Below, piece after piece: positions 7,475 to 15,517 of a DNA stretch of 64,000 nucleotides. The notes beneath the pieces were generated by a model. The model was not told the origin of the DNA and did no database searches. It was given only the letters and a program-made list of their open reading frames with translations. Within the stretch, counting starts at the first letter, position 1. Each line of letters begins with the position of its first letter. This DNA is from JAFDZW01 sp964404255 (GTDB lineage: Bacteria; Bacteroidota; Ignavibacteria; Palsa-1295): contig CAYOJJ010000011.1 in NCBI GenBank assembly GCA_964404255.1, forward strand, positions 1 to 64,000, given 5' to 3'. Both the position numbers and the translations under genes were made by a program.

Positions 7475-7873
7475 CTAGTGAGACTGGCGATGTTTGGCAG
7501 CATGCTCTTTCTTGATCTCAAGAAGAGTCCCTTTATGCTTCGGTGGTGTGTAAGAAGTATTTACAAATCCCAAAGTATCACCATCGGCTACAGTCAGAGT
7601 ATCAATACCCACAGGAGCAGGAGTACCGTTGAGGTTTACTTCCCAATACGTATCTGAATTGGGATTATCGTACACGCCATTTACCATGACCACCATATAC
7701 CCAAGGTACGTCCCTTGTTTATTATAGCCATAATATTGAACAGCAAATGAGAAATTCACATTATTGGCCTCAGCATAAAGATACGCCGCTTCCATAACTA
7801 ATTGAGCGTTCTCGTATGGTGCATACGGAATGGAAAAAGATGTTCCGTCAGAGACAGTAATTTTAATTGACAT
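7475..7873 (-). CDS. DUF4430-like small domain protein, cassette cargo
   Basis: The 132-residue protein contains a segment DTYWEVNLNGTPAPVGIDTL followed by VADGDTLGFVN (about residues 78-110). This matches the pattern of the DUF4430/transcobalamin-like C-terminal fold, a beta-grasp-like module usually found in exported proteins. No signal peptide is visible at MSIKITVSDG, so it may be cytoplasmic or exported by another route. The C-terminus is basic and His-containing (KKEHAAKHRQSH). It lies alone between dnaX copies C and D, reading against dnaX. Function is unknown; the domain call is moderate. Confidence 0.65.
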   Translation of the reverse strand: MSIKITVSDGTSFSIPYAPYENAQLVMEAAYLYAEANNVNFSFAVQYYGYNKQGTYLGYMVVMVNGVYDNPNSDTYWEVNLNGTPAPVGIDTLTVADGDTLGFVNTSYTPPKHKGTLLEIKKEHAAKHRQSH

Positions 7874-8029
7874 TAGTGAAAATAAGTGATTGATGAATTC
7901 TTTAACGATAAAACCCGGTCTTTCCAGGCATACCGAAATATCATAATATGATAAGTAATTGAATATACAACAATATCCGGCATTTCCACCTCCTGAAAAA
8001 CCCCTAAAATGAGGCAGAGATAGTCGTTA

Positions 8030-8130
8030 AAAACTCCGCCGACCTATTCTCTCGTATTTTTGTTATCAACTCGCTTATGGAGCAATCCTACCAGGTAACC
8101 GCCAGGAAGTGGAGGCCACAGCGCTTCGAT
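8030..8130 (+). repeat. Functional dnaX leader and 5' end, copy D of the array
   Basis: This is the only copy joined to a complete dnaX. The leader contains TATTTTTG (8055-8062), which fits the Bacteroidota -7 consensus TAnnTTTG, 14 bp before the ATG at 8077. Copies A and B have TATTTTTA and copy C TATTGTTG at this place, so a promoter, if real, would be best preserved here. The promoter reading is tentative; the repeat itself is clear. Confidence 0.85.
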
Positions 8131-9816
8131 GAAGTCGTCGGCCAGGATCATATTACCCGGACGCTGAAAAATGCGATCCGCGAGGGGCGGCTTGCCCATG
8201 GCTATCTCTTTACCGGCCAGCGTGGCTGCGGCAAAACGACCGTCGCCCGTATCCTCGCCAAGGCCATCAATTGCCCGAACGCCGCGAACAACGGCTACGA
8301 ACCCTGTAACGAGTGCGAGAGCTGCAAGTCCATCACCAATGGCTCCTCGATGGATGTCGCCGAGATCGATGGCGCTTCCAATAACAGTGTCGATGACGTG
8401 CGCGAAATGCGCGAGAATGTAAAGTACCCACCGCTGCAGGGAAAATACCGCGTCATCATCATCGACGAAGTTCACATGCTGAGCAATCAGGCCTTCAATG
8501 CCCTGCTCAAGACGCTCGAAGAACCGCCGCGCCACCTCGTCTTTGTTTTTGCGACGACGGAAGTCCAGAAAGTCCTGCCGACTATCCTTTCGCGTACTCA
8601 GCGCTACGATTTTCGCCGGATGCAGATCGAAGAGATCGTCGCCCGGCTTCGCCATATCGCCGAGAGCGATGGCATGACCGCCGACGATGAATCATTGCTC
8701 ATGATCGCCAAGAAAGCCGATGGCTCCATGCGCGACGGGCAGAGCATCTTTGACCAAGCGGTCGCCTATTGCGGTAATGCGCTCGATGCAACGAAACTGC
8801 GCGATGCACTGAATCTCATCGATGCCGATTTTTATTTCGAAGTCACCGAAGCGATCAAAGCACATGCTACTGCGAAAGCCTTTGATCTGGCGAGTGAAGT
8901 AGTAACACGCGGTTACGACATTGAAGAATTTATCGGCGGCCTGCTCGATCATTTGCGCGCTATCCTTACAGTCATCGCCACCGGCAAGCCGCAACTGCTT
9001 GAAGTAGTAAAGCATCATCAGGATCGCTATAGCACCGATGCCAAGCTCTTCAGCGAAGGCGATATGCTGCGCCTGACGCAGATCGGCTTTCGCGCTCTCG
9101 AACGCCTGCGCAATTCCCATGCGCCGCGCATCGTGCTCGAACTGATGCTCGTAGAGATGACACTGCTCGATCGCACGATCGAACTGCGGACACTGTTGGA
9201 TGAGTTGAAATCGCTCAAAGGTGCCGCGCAATCGCTTCCGGCTTCCTCAAATTCATCTTCTTCATCTTCGGCTGCAGCGCGCTCTTCCGCGCCCGCCGCC
9301 GCGAGTACGTTCTCTACTCCTTCCTCGCCCGGAGCTTCGCTTTCCTCCGGTTCTATCAGAGCCGTAGCCGGAGCAACCCAGCCGCCGGTTATTGCCAGCG
9401 CTCCGCCAAGCGGCCCCGCCGCCAGCGCCGGTGAGATCGAATCCCGCTGGAATGAGTTTTTGGATTTCATTGCTTCGGCCAGCATGATCTTCGGCGTTGT
9501 AAAAGAGGATATGGTTTTCGGCCACGTTGCTGGTTCGATCGTGGAGATCGTGATCTCGAAAAAGCATACGGAAGAGACCTTCGCCCGCAACAAAGATAAG
9601 TTTACCGCCCGATTGCAGGAGTTCTTCTCCAACCCGCAGTTGAATTACACGCTCAAAAAAGTAGAGCGCCGCCAAACCCCGCTCGCGAGCTTCAAAGAAA
9701 TAAAAGAATCGAAAAAAGCCGCCTCCGATCCCGGCACCGAAACCATCGATGATGGCATCGAACGCTCGGAATTAGAACTCGCCCTCATGCGCGATCTCGG
9801 CGCCCGGCCACTATAA
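8077..9816 (+). CDS. dnaX: DNA polymerase III subunit gamma/tau
   Basis: This is the clamp-loader ATPase of the replicative polymerase. The 579-residue protein starts with the canonical YQVTARKWRP motif. Walker A is GQRGCGKTT (47-55). The zinc module uses C66, C77, C80 and C83. The DEVH Walker B (IIIDEVHMLS) and the FATTE and SRTQRYDF sensor regions follow. Residues about 390-445 are a Ser/Ala/Pro-rich linker to a C-terminal tau-like domain. Length is usual for FCB tau. I see no clear programmed frameshift heptamer in the correct frame. Its leader and first codons are duplicated three times upstream, so this 5' end appears to be an insertion hot spot, and its present promoter may have arrived with the last insertion. 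It converges with rlmD. Confidence 0.97.
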   Translation: MEQSYQVTARKWRPQRFDEVVGQDHITRTLKNAIREGRLAHGYLFTGQRGCGKTTVARILAKAINCPNAANNGYEPCNECESCKSITNGSSMDVAEIDGASNNSVDDVREMRENVKYPPLQGKYRVIIIDEVHMLSNQAFNALLKTLEEPPRHLVFVFATTEVQKVLPTILSRTQRYDFRRMQIEEIVARLRHIAESDGMTADDESLLMIAKKADGSMRDGQSIFDQAVAYCGNALDATKLRDALNLIDADFYFEVTEAIKAHATAKAFDLASEVVTRGYDIEEFIGGLLDHLRAILTVIATGKPQLLEVVKHHQDRYSTDAKLFSEGDMLRLTQIGFRALERLRNSHAPRIVLELMLVEMTLLDRTIELRTLLDELKSLKGAAQSLPASSNSSSSSSAAARSSAPAAASTFSTPSSPGASLSSGSIRAVAGATQPPVIASAPPSGPAASAGEIESRWNEFLDFIASASMIFGVVKEDMVFGHVAGSIVEIVISKKHTEETFARNKDKFTARLQEFFSNPQLNYTLKKVERRQTPLASFKEIKESKKAASDPGTETIDDGIERSELELALMRDLGARPL

Positions 9817-9840
9817 GAATTTATCTTTCTTCTTCTATTA

Positions 9841-11283
9841 TTACTGTCCGGCTTTGCGGCGCAGCTTGGCAACGCACTCGATATGCCAGGTCTGCGGAAA
9901 CATATCGACGGGCTGCAGGGCTTCTACTTCATAGTACTCGCTCATAAGCTGGATGTCGCGGGCTTGCGTCGAGGGATTGCAACTGATGTAGGAGATACGC
10001 TCCGGGGCGAGTTCGATTACTTCTTTTACAACATCCGCGTGCATACCGCTTCTCGGTGGGTCGATGATCATTACTGTTGGTTTATGATGATCGGAAATAA
10101 TTTCCGGGCTTAATAACACGGTTCTCAAGTCACCTGAAATATAGGAAGTATTGGTAATACCATTGCGCTCAGCATTGGCGCGAGCGTCTTTTACTGCGGG
10201 TTCTACTATCTCCACACCCAGTACCGATCTTACTTTCGGAGCCACAAAGAGGGAGATCGTACCGGCACCGCAATACAAGTCCCAAAGAATATCATCCGGT
10301 TTTAACTCGGCATATTCTTCGGCGATGCTATAAAGCTTTTCCGCCTGAGGTGTATTGGTCTGGAAAAAACTATTGGCGGAGATCTGATAGGTCGGCGCAC
10401 CGATGCTATCGGTAATATAGCCCGGACCGAAGATCACTACTTCTTTATCGCCGGCCGCTACTTGTGCCCTTCTGCCATTGATGTTATTGACGAGTGTCGT
10501 TACTTCCGGCAGTTCATTCTTTAAGAGTTCGGCATAGGCTTGCATGATCTCTTCGTCATAGCGGGAGGTGACGAAATTGATCATCATTTCTTTCTTATGG
10601 AAGCTGTTGCGAACGACAAGAAAGCGCAGCAATCCATCCGGTACTTTATCCGGATCATAGACGCGTAGATTGTGGGTGCGCGCAAATTCGCGGGTAATAT
10701 TGAGCGCTTTGGTTACAAGCTTATCGGCAATATAGCAGACTTCAGTATCGAGTACCCGATCATAACGGCCGCGAATATGCAGCCCGAGGGCGAAGCGGTC
10801 CTGCACATCTCCTTCGGCAATTTCTTCATCGGTAAGCCAGCGCTGTTCGCTGAAAGAGAACTCCATTTTATTACGATAGTAGTTCTCTCGCGAAGGATCG
10901 CCAATAGCCGGAAGTACCGGTGGGTTTTCGAGTTTACCGATGCGTTCGAAAATATCTTTTACCTGCTGAGTCTTAGCCTGGAGCTGGGCCATGTAATCCA
11001 TGTGGAGAATAGCACAGCCGCCGCAAGTGCCAAAGTACGGGCAGATCGGTGTACGACGCGCGGGCGATGGATTCAGGATTTCCACCAGGCGTGCCTCGGC
11101 AAACTGGCCTTTGGCTTTATAGACCTCCGCTTTAACCGTTTCATCTGCCAGCGCTCCTTCTACAAAGACGACATACCCATCTTCGCGGCGGGCAACGGCT
11201 TTGCCTTCGAAAGCAAGCGAAGCAGTTCGAAGTTCAAGAATTGCCCCACGTTCGGGTTTTGGCTGGCGCTCGGATTGTTGCAT
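9841..11283 (-). CDS. rlmD: 23S rRNA (uracil-C5)-methyltransferase, RlmD/TrmA family
   Basis: The 480-residue enzyme has an N-terminal TRAM domain (about 13-70) for RNA binding. An iron-sulfur cluster motif CPYFGTCGGC places cysteines at 81, 87 and 90, with a probable fourth in DTEVCYIAD. A SAM-dependent methyltransferase core follows, with LWDLYCGAGTISL as motif I and IIDPPRSG as motif IV. The catalytic cysteine lies in SYISCNPSTQARD near the C-terminus. The family makes 5-methyluridine in rRNA or tRNA; FCB homologues are usually named RlmD, but the exact target uridine cannot be read from sequence. The gene converges with dnaX with a 24-bp gap and no obvious hairpin between them. Confidence 0.92.
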   Translation of the reverse strand: MQQSERQPKPERGAILELRTASLAFEGKAVARREDGYVVFVEGALADETVKAEVYKAKGQFAEARLVEILNPSPARRTPICPYFGTCGGCAILHMDYMAQLQAKTQQVKDIFERIGKLENPPVLPAIGDPSRENYYRNKMEFSFSEQRWLTDEEIAEGDVQDRFALGLHIRGRYDRVLDTEVCYIADKLVTKALNITREFARTHNLRVYDPDKVPDGLLRFLVVRNSFHKKEMMINFVTSRYDEEIMQAYAELLKNELPEVTTLVNNINGRRAQVAAGDKEVVIFGPGYITDSIGAPTYQISANSFFQTNTPQAEKLYSIAEEYAELKPDDILWDLYCGAGTISLFVAPKVRSVLGVEIVEPAVKDARANAERNGITNTSYISGDLRTVLLSPEIISDHHKPTVMIIDPPRSGMHADVVKEVIELAPERISYISCNPSTQARDIQLMSEYYEVEALQPVDMFPQTWHIECVAKLRRKAGQ

Positions 11284-11365
11284 AATAATAGTGGGCCTAT
11301 AACAATAGAAGCATCCGTATTAGTACCAGCTATTATAGCCCCCCTCAAAGAAGAAGCAAAAGGAC

Positions 11366-12115
11366 TCAGATAATCTCAATATCCTGTATATCCCAAGTCA
11401 GCGGGCGTAAAAATGTTTTAAAAGTTCGAATCGGTTCTGGGGGTAATTCTTTCCAGGTTATCGTTGCATGGTCATTATCGATTCGTTGGTTAGTACGTTT
11501 TATTTTTCGGGTAAGAAAATTAAAGGATTCACAGGACAATTCTCCACCTCCAAAGTGGGAAGTCTCCACACCGATCAATTGGAATTCCTTCCGGCGATAC
11601 CTGAACTTATATTCCCCCTCCGAGTTTTGCGGAAAATGAACGAAAATATGTAATACTTTATCTTTTGTTATTTTAAGACCACTGCATTGTTCTGCATCCC
11701 AATACCCCATTTCCTGAGGACGAAGGATAAACGTGTGATTCTGTTCTACACAGTGGTAGCCTTTTCCATCGGTGGTTCTAAAAGCAATAACAAGTAATAA
11801 TGGTTTTGAATATTCTGCTTTATATTCTTTTTCAGGAATATCTATCCGACGCGGCAGGGATTCCATAACACTATCTTTATATTCGATGATAAAGGCTATA
11901 TCGCTATGGCTATCGGAATCTAACTTACCACTGACTTTATGAACGAGTCTCCATCCTTTAGGAATAAATCCGGAAACCGATGTTGCGTATTCGGGAAGAG
12001 TTGGGTACTCAAAATCAGCGGCTTTGGAGGCTCCTACTGAGAGTATCAAAAAAACACCTATTATTATCCACTTTAGCGGATAATAGTAACCTGATAGACG
12101 ATGATCGATCTTCAT
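11366..12115 (-). CDS. Hypothetical exported protein
   Basis: The 249-residue protein has an N-terminal hydrophobic segment (PLKWIIIGVFLILSVGASKA, about 17-33) that reads as a signal peptide with a long basic N-region. The next part, GWRLVHKVSGKLDSDSHSDIAFIIEY, resembles a calcium-binding FG-GAP/VCBS-like unit seen in uncharacterised Bacteroidota proteins. The rest is beta-rich, with CxxQNHTFILRPQEMGYWD and KFRYRRKEFQLIGVE segments. It probably acts in the periplasm. No enzyme motif is visible. It is a single gene 82 bp upstream of the rlmD start on the same strand, and divergent from the outer-membrane-like gene at 12251. Confidence 0.7.
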   Translation of the reverse strand: MKIDHRLSGYYYPLKWIIIGVFLILSVGASKAADFEYPTLPEYATSVSGFIPKGWRLVHKVSGKLDSDSHSDIAFIIEYKDSVMESLPRRIDIPEKEYKAEYSKPLLLVIAFRTTDGKGYHCVEQNHTFILRPQEMGYWDAEQCSGLKITKDKVLHIFVHFPQNSEGEYKFRYRRKEFQLIGVETSHFGGGELSCESFNFLTRKIKRTNQRIDNDHATITWKELPPEPIRTFKTFLRPLTWDIQDIEII

Positions 12116-12250
12116 ATCCTATCGCAAGGATAACGACTTGGCACTTTCTTTGTTTCCAGCAACTTCCGAACTATGATTCAAATTCTTAACGAATTGTACC
12201 GATAGGATGTTAGTTTACGTACTACTTAGTATTTAATGAACCATTAGCGT

Positions 12251-13057
12251 ATGAAGCTATTGAAGTGTTCCCTGTTTTTGATGATCCTGCTATTGGCAGG
12301 CCAATCTGCGGCCCAAACCGGTATTGCCCGTGATACAACTACCTACCGCGATGACGACCTCTATACTGGCGACGTCCATTCCTCGACCCCCGCCTATAAT
12401 TGGCTCGGCGGCGGCTTTGTGGCCGGAGCCTTTATGGCAAATCTCGATGCACTCAATACTAATATAGCCAAACCCTTCTTCAAGCGCGAACTCAAGAGTA
12501 CGGTAGTGATGCTCGGCGGTCATGGGTTTATTCCGTTTCCCTGGGTGAGAAATCTTGTCGTTGGCGGCGTCGGTTTCGGCGGCCAAAGCCAGGAATGCTG
12601 TGTGCCGGATACTGTTGCATCCGGTCAGCCGGTAATGAAGACGCTTCGCTACTCCGTCGGTTATGGTGGAATCACGCTCGATTATAACCTTCCTATCACT
12701 ATTCCACGTTGTCATGTACTTGCCGGAGTCGAGCTTGGGCTTGGGTCGGTCAGTGTCTATGCAAAGCAGGCGTATGATCGCAACAGCTTCGATATCACTT
12801 CGGAGTTTAGCCAGCCGACCGATAACATCACCCATACTTACAGCGCCAGTATGTTCGTCTATAAACCGCAGGTAACGTTCGAATGGGCGCCATGGAATTT
12901 TATGATGTTTAAAGCATCGCTTGCTTACCAGGGCAGCTCGATGGGGACCTGGAAGGCCGATGAAGATGTCGATCTCGGAAAAACCGATAAGCTCGGCTCG
13001 ATCGATGGCTCCGGCCTGGTAGTCAATGCCGGTATCTATCTCGGAATTTTTCAATAA
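12251..13057 (+). CDS. Outer-membrane beta-barrel-like protein
   Basis: The 268-residue protein has a standard signal peptide (MKLLKCSLFLMILLLAG, cleavage after QSAAQ). Gly- and aromatic-rich amphipathic strands follow, for example NLVVGGVGFGGQSQE, LAGVELGLGSVSVYAK and LVVNAGIYLGIFQ, the last of these forming the C-terminus. Strand-like segments and length fit a 10-12-stranded porin-like barrel. It lies 24 bp upstream of purC on the same strand, but a shared function is unlikely. No named family is recognised. Confidence 0.7.
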   Translation: MKLLKCSLFLMILLLAGQSAAQTGIARDTTTYRDDDLYTGDVHSSTPAYNWLGGGFVAGAFMANLDALNTNIAKPFFKRELKSTVVMLGGHGFIPFPWVRNLVVGGVGFGGQSQECCVPDTVASGQPVMKTLRYSVGYGGITLDYNLPITIPRCHVLAGVELGLGSVSVYAKQAYDRNSFDITSEFSQPTDNITHTYSASMFVYKPQVTFEWAPWNFMMFKASLAYQGSSMGTWKADEDVDLGKTDKLGSIDGSGLVVNAGIYLGIFQ

Positions 13058-13081
13058 TACAAGCACCGCAGTATAACCCAC

Positions 13082-13792
13082 ATGTGGACGAAGACCAAGC
13101 AACTCTACGAAGGAAAAGCTAAAAAGATCTGGGCCGTCGAAGGTTCGGATGACGTCGTCATTCAGGAATTTAAGAACGATGCCACCGCCTTTAATGGCGA
13201 GAAGCGCGGCTCCTGGGGAAATAAAGGTACGGTGAATAATACTATCGCTTCGACGCTCTTTAAGTATCTCGAAGCCCATGGTATTCGCACGCACTTCGTC
13301 GAGCAGCTTTCCGATAATGAGATGCTCATTAAGAAGCTCACTATTATTCCTCTTGAAGTGATCGTGCGCAACCGCTCGGCCGGAAGCTTCTGCAAACGCT
13401 ATGGTGCTGCCGAAGGTATTATTTTCTCCAAACCCACCTTTGAATTTTCTTATAAGCGCGATGATCTTGGCGATCCATTGATCAATGACAGCCACGCTAT
13501 TGCCCTTTCGCTTGCTACCGAAGAAGAGATCGCGCAGATACGCAGCGAAGCCCTGAAGGTGAACGACTTATTGCAATCGTTCTTCCTCGATAAAGGCATT
13601 ATCCTTGTCGATTTCAAATTAGAATTCGGCAAACATCATGGCGAGATCCTTCTTGGCGATGAGATCTCTCCCGATACCTGCCGCTATTGGGATGCCAAGA
13701 CTGGAGAAAAACTCGATAAGGACCGTTTCCGCTTCGATCTTGGTAACGTCGAAGGCGCCTATGCCACGATGCTTGAAAAAGTAACCGGCTAA
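13082..13792 (+). CDS. purC: Phosphoribosylaminoimidazole-succinocarboxamide synthase
   Basis: SAICAR synthase joins CAIR and aspartate using ATP in de novo purine synthesis. The 236-residue length is that of the short bacterial type. Diagnostic segments are LYEGKAKKIW at the start, FKNDATAFNGEK, EVIVRNRSAGSFCKRYG, ILVDFKLEFG and LGDEISPDTCRYWD. Start ATG 13082 gives the usual N-terminus. It ends before a strong terminator. The other purine genes in the window (purS, purQ) lie 20 kb away, so the pathway is dispersed. Confidence 0.96.
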   Translation: MWTKTKQLYEGKAKKIWAVEGSDDVVIQEFKNDATAFNGEKRGSWGNKGTVNNTIASTLFKYLEAHGIRTHFVEQLSDNEMLIKKLTIIPLEVIVRNRSAGSFCKRYGAAEGIIFSKPTFEFSYKRDDLGDPLINDSHAIALSLATEEEIAQIRSEALKVNDLLQSFFLDKGIILVDFKLEFGKHHGEILLGDEISPDTCRYWDAKTGEKLDKDRFRFDLGNVEGAYATMLEKVTG

Positions 13793-13812
13793 ACTTCTGT
13801 TACAATTAAGAG

Positions 13813-13845
13813 AGCCTCGCGAAATCGCGGGGCTTTTTCTTTTTA
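13813..13845 (+). terminator. Intrinsic terminator of purC
   Basis: The stem AGCCTCGCG/CGCGGGGCT (one G-T pair) lies at 13813-13834 and is followed by TTTTTCTTTTT, 20 bp after the purC stop. Confidence 0.85.
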
Positions 13846-13916
13846 AAAGACCTCCTTCTGCGTAAATCCTATCCCTACAGTTTTGGTGTTTTTATTCCTA
13901 TAGGATAGCCTATGAT

Positions 13917-14633
13917 ATGAGTTTACGTACTTATAAAAAGAAGCGCAATTTTAGGGAAACACCAGAGCCATCTGGCAAGGCGCGCGAGCGCAAAAAGGCC
14001 GCTATCTTTGTCGTTCAGGAGCATGATGCTTCGCACTTGCACTATGATTTCCGTCTGGAGATGGAAGGAGTGCTTAAGAGTTGGGCCGTCCCTAAAGGCC
14101 CCTCAATGAACCCGGAGGATAAGCGGCTTGCCATGATGGTCGAAGATCATCCCTACGATTATAAAGATTTCGAAGGCACGATACCCGAAGGTAATTACGG
14201 CGCCGGGAATGTGATCGTCTGGGATCGCGGCACTTATCATTCGCGCCAAAGTGATGAGCGCACTGCCAGCGAAAAAGCATTACTCGCCGGATTAAAGAAA
14301 GGCCATGTTACTTTTATTCTTTCCGGCAAAAAGCTCAAGGGTGAGTTTGCGCTGGTGCGCCTCAAAAGCGCCGCTCAGGAAAATGCCTGGCTGCTCATAA
14401 AGAAAGACGATGAATTTGCAACGACGAATGATATATTACAACACAAGCGCTCGGTAAAAACGGGTGCTCTGCTCAAACCTCATAAACGAGTAGCCTCCAA
14501 TGGCACGAAAAAAAATAGCTCGACGAAGCGCGCCACTTTCAAAAGTGCGACAACCAAAAAAGCAGCGCCGAAAAAGCCTGCCACCCGAGTTAAAGCCAAT
14601 GCTCGCAACACTCGTCGAAGCACCGTTCGATGA
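13917..14633 (+). CDS. ligD: LigD 3'-phosphoesterase (PE) domain protein
   Basis: The 238-residue protein is the 3'-end-cleaning nuclease/phosphatase module of bacterial non-homologous end joining. Signatures are FVVQEHDASHLHYDFRLEM, with the metal-binding His residues, LKSWAVPKGPS, EDHPYDYKDFEG and IPEGNYGAGNVIVWD. The catalytic core ends near residue 160. The tail (about 190-238) is a Lys/Thr/Ala-rich linker that overlaps the next gene in another frame for 134 bp. In Pseudomonas-type LigD the order PE-LIG-POL is one protein; here each domain is a separate gene in the same order. An A8 tract at 14508-14515 could fuse this gene to the ligase if one A is lost. Confidence 0.9.
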   Translation: MSLRTYKKKRNFRETPEPSGKARERKKAAIFVVQEHDASHLHYDFRLEMEGVLKSWAVPKGPSMNPEDKRLAMMVEDHPYDYKDFEGTIPEGNYGAGNVIVWDRGTYHSRQSDERTASEKALLAGLKKGHVTFILSGKKLKGEFALVRLKSAAQENAWLLIKKDDEFATTNDILQHKRSVKTGALLKPHKRVASNGTKKNSSTKRATFKSATTKKAAPKKPATRVKANARNTRRSTVR

Positions 14634-15513
14634 TAAGGAGTGGGTCTTTGAAACGAAGTACGATGGCTACCGCGCCTTAGCACGATTGGATGGTAAAGGC
14701 ACGGTCAAGCTATATAGCAGAAATCTTATCTCCTTTAATGAGCGCTATGCTCCCATCGTCAAAGAATTAAAAGCGATCGAGCATGAGGCTTTGCTCGATG
14801 GAGAGATCGTGATCGAAGATAAAAATCGTGTGTCCCGCTTTCAATTATTACAGCGGTATCTTCAGGAATCCAAAGGCCAGCTTATCTATTATGTGTTCGA
14901 TCTGCTGTACCTCAATGGCAACGATATTCGTCATCTTTCTCTACTTGAGCGCAAATCATTATTGAAAGATCTGCTCGAACAGGCAGGGGCGCCACATGTT
15001 AGATTCTCAAAACAGGTTGTCGGCAAAGGTACTGCAACTTTCGCGAAGGCCAAGGAGCGCGGATACGAAGGTATTATTGCAAAGCATGGTACGAGTATCT
15101 ATGCTGCCGGCACACGAAGCACCGAATGGCAAAAGATAAAGATCAGCAAAGAGCAGGAGGCAATTATCATTGGCATTACTACTCCGCACGGCAGCCGTTC
15201 GCATTTCGGCGCTATTGCTCTTGCTGCTTATGAACGAAAAAAACTTATTTATCTCGGTAACTGCGGGACTGGCTTCGATGAAAAAACGCTTGAATCGCTT
15301 TATAATTTATTAATGCCACATTTTATCGATCATTCCCCCTTCGATGGGCCGCCGCCCATTAATAAAAATATCCAATGGGTTAAACCGAAGATCGTCTGCC
15401 AGATAAAATTTACTGAATGGACTAGTGAAAATCATTTCCGCCATCCGGTCTTTCTTGGGTTGCGTACGGATAAGAAAGCAACGGAAGTTCACCCGGAACG
15501 AGTAAAGAAGTGA
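14500..15513 (+). CDS. ligD: ATP-dependent DNA ligase (LigD LIG domain)
   Basis: The ligase module seals double-strand breaks held by Ku. The adenylation motif is ETKYDGYRA, with the nucleotide-accepting Lys in motif I; LLDGEIVIED (motif III), YVFDLLYLNG, YEGIIAKHGTS and STEWQKIK (motif V) follow. A C-terminal OB-fold ends near LRTDKKATEVHPERV. The first ATG in frame, 14500, gives 337 residues with a basic leader; a TAG at 14491 closes the frame upstream. ATG 14599 (MLATLVEAP) is an alternative start close to the conserved domain edge. Neither has a clear ribosome binding site, which favours either coupling to the PE gene or fusion by slippage at the A8 tract. The PE stop falls inside this gene. 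Confidence 0.9.
   Translation: MARKKIARRSAPLSKVRQPKKQRRKSLPPELKPMLATLVEAPFDDKEWVFETKYDGYRALARLDGKGTVKLYSRNLISFNERYAPIVKELKAIEHEALLDGEIVIEDKNRVSRFQLLQRYLQESKGQLIYYVFDLLYLNGNDIRHLSLLERKSLLKDLLEQAGAPHVRFSKQVVGKGTATFAKAKERGYEGIIAKHGTSIYAAGTRSTEWQKIKISKEQEAIIIGITTPHGSRSHFGAIALAAYERKKLIYLGNCGTGFDEKTLESLYNLLMPHFIDHSPFDGPPPINKNIQWVKPKIVCQIKFTEWTSENHFRHPVFLGLRTDKKATEVHPERVKK
14508..14515 (+). other. A8 homopolymer in the PE-LIG frame overlap
   Basis: Eight consecutive A residues lie where the PE frame reads AAA AAA AAT and the ligase frame reads AAA AAA ATA. Removing one A places the PE codons directly in the ligase frame and would create one continuous PE-LIG protein of about 530 residues with a basic linker. 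The tract could be a transcriptional slippage site, a phase-variable switch, or a sequencing indel. Confidence 0.55.
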
Positions 15514-15517
15514 GATC

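Noticed and set aside
7361..7657. 98-residue plus-strand frame starting MEQSYQVAARKWRP
   Set aside because: Only the first 14 codons are dnaX; the rest is antisense to the DUF4430-like gene. Treated as displaced copy C.
8044..9675. Several long minus-strand frames opposite dnaX
   Set aside because: They mirror dnaX codon structure, lack domain signatures, and dnaX itself is unmistakable.
9640..9720. A6 runs in dnaX as programmed frameshift sites
   Set aside because: The A-runs are read as AAA AAA followed by GTA or GCC, so the codon phase does not fit the A-AAA-AAG heptamer, and they lie too near the C-terminus to yield a gamma form.
12290..13495. 401-residue minus-strand frame
   Set aside because: It runs antisense across two genes on the plus strand (barrel protein and purC) and has no recognisable motif.
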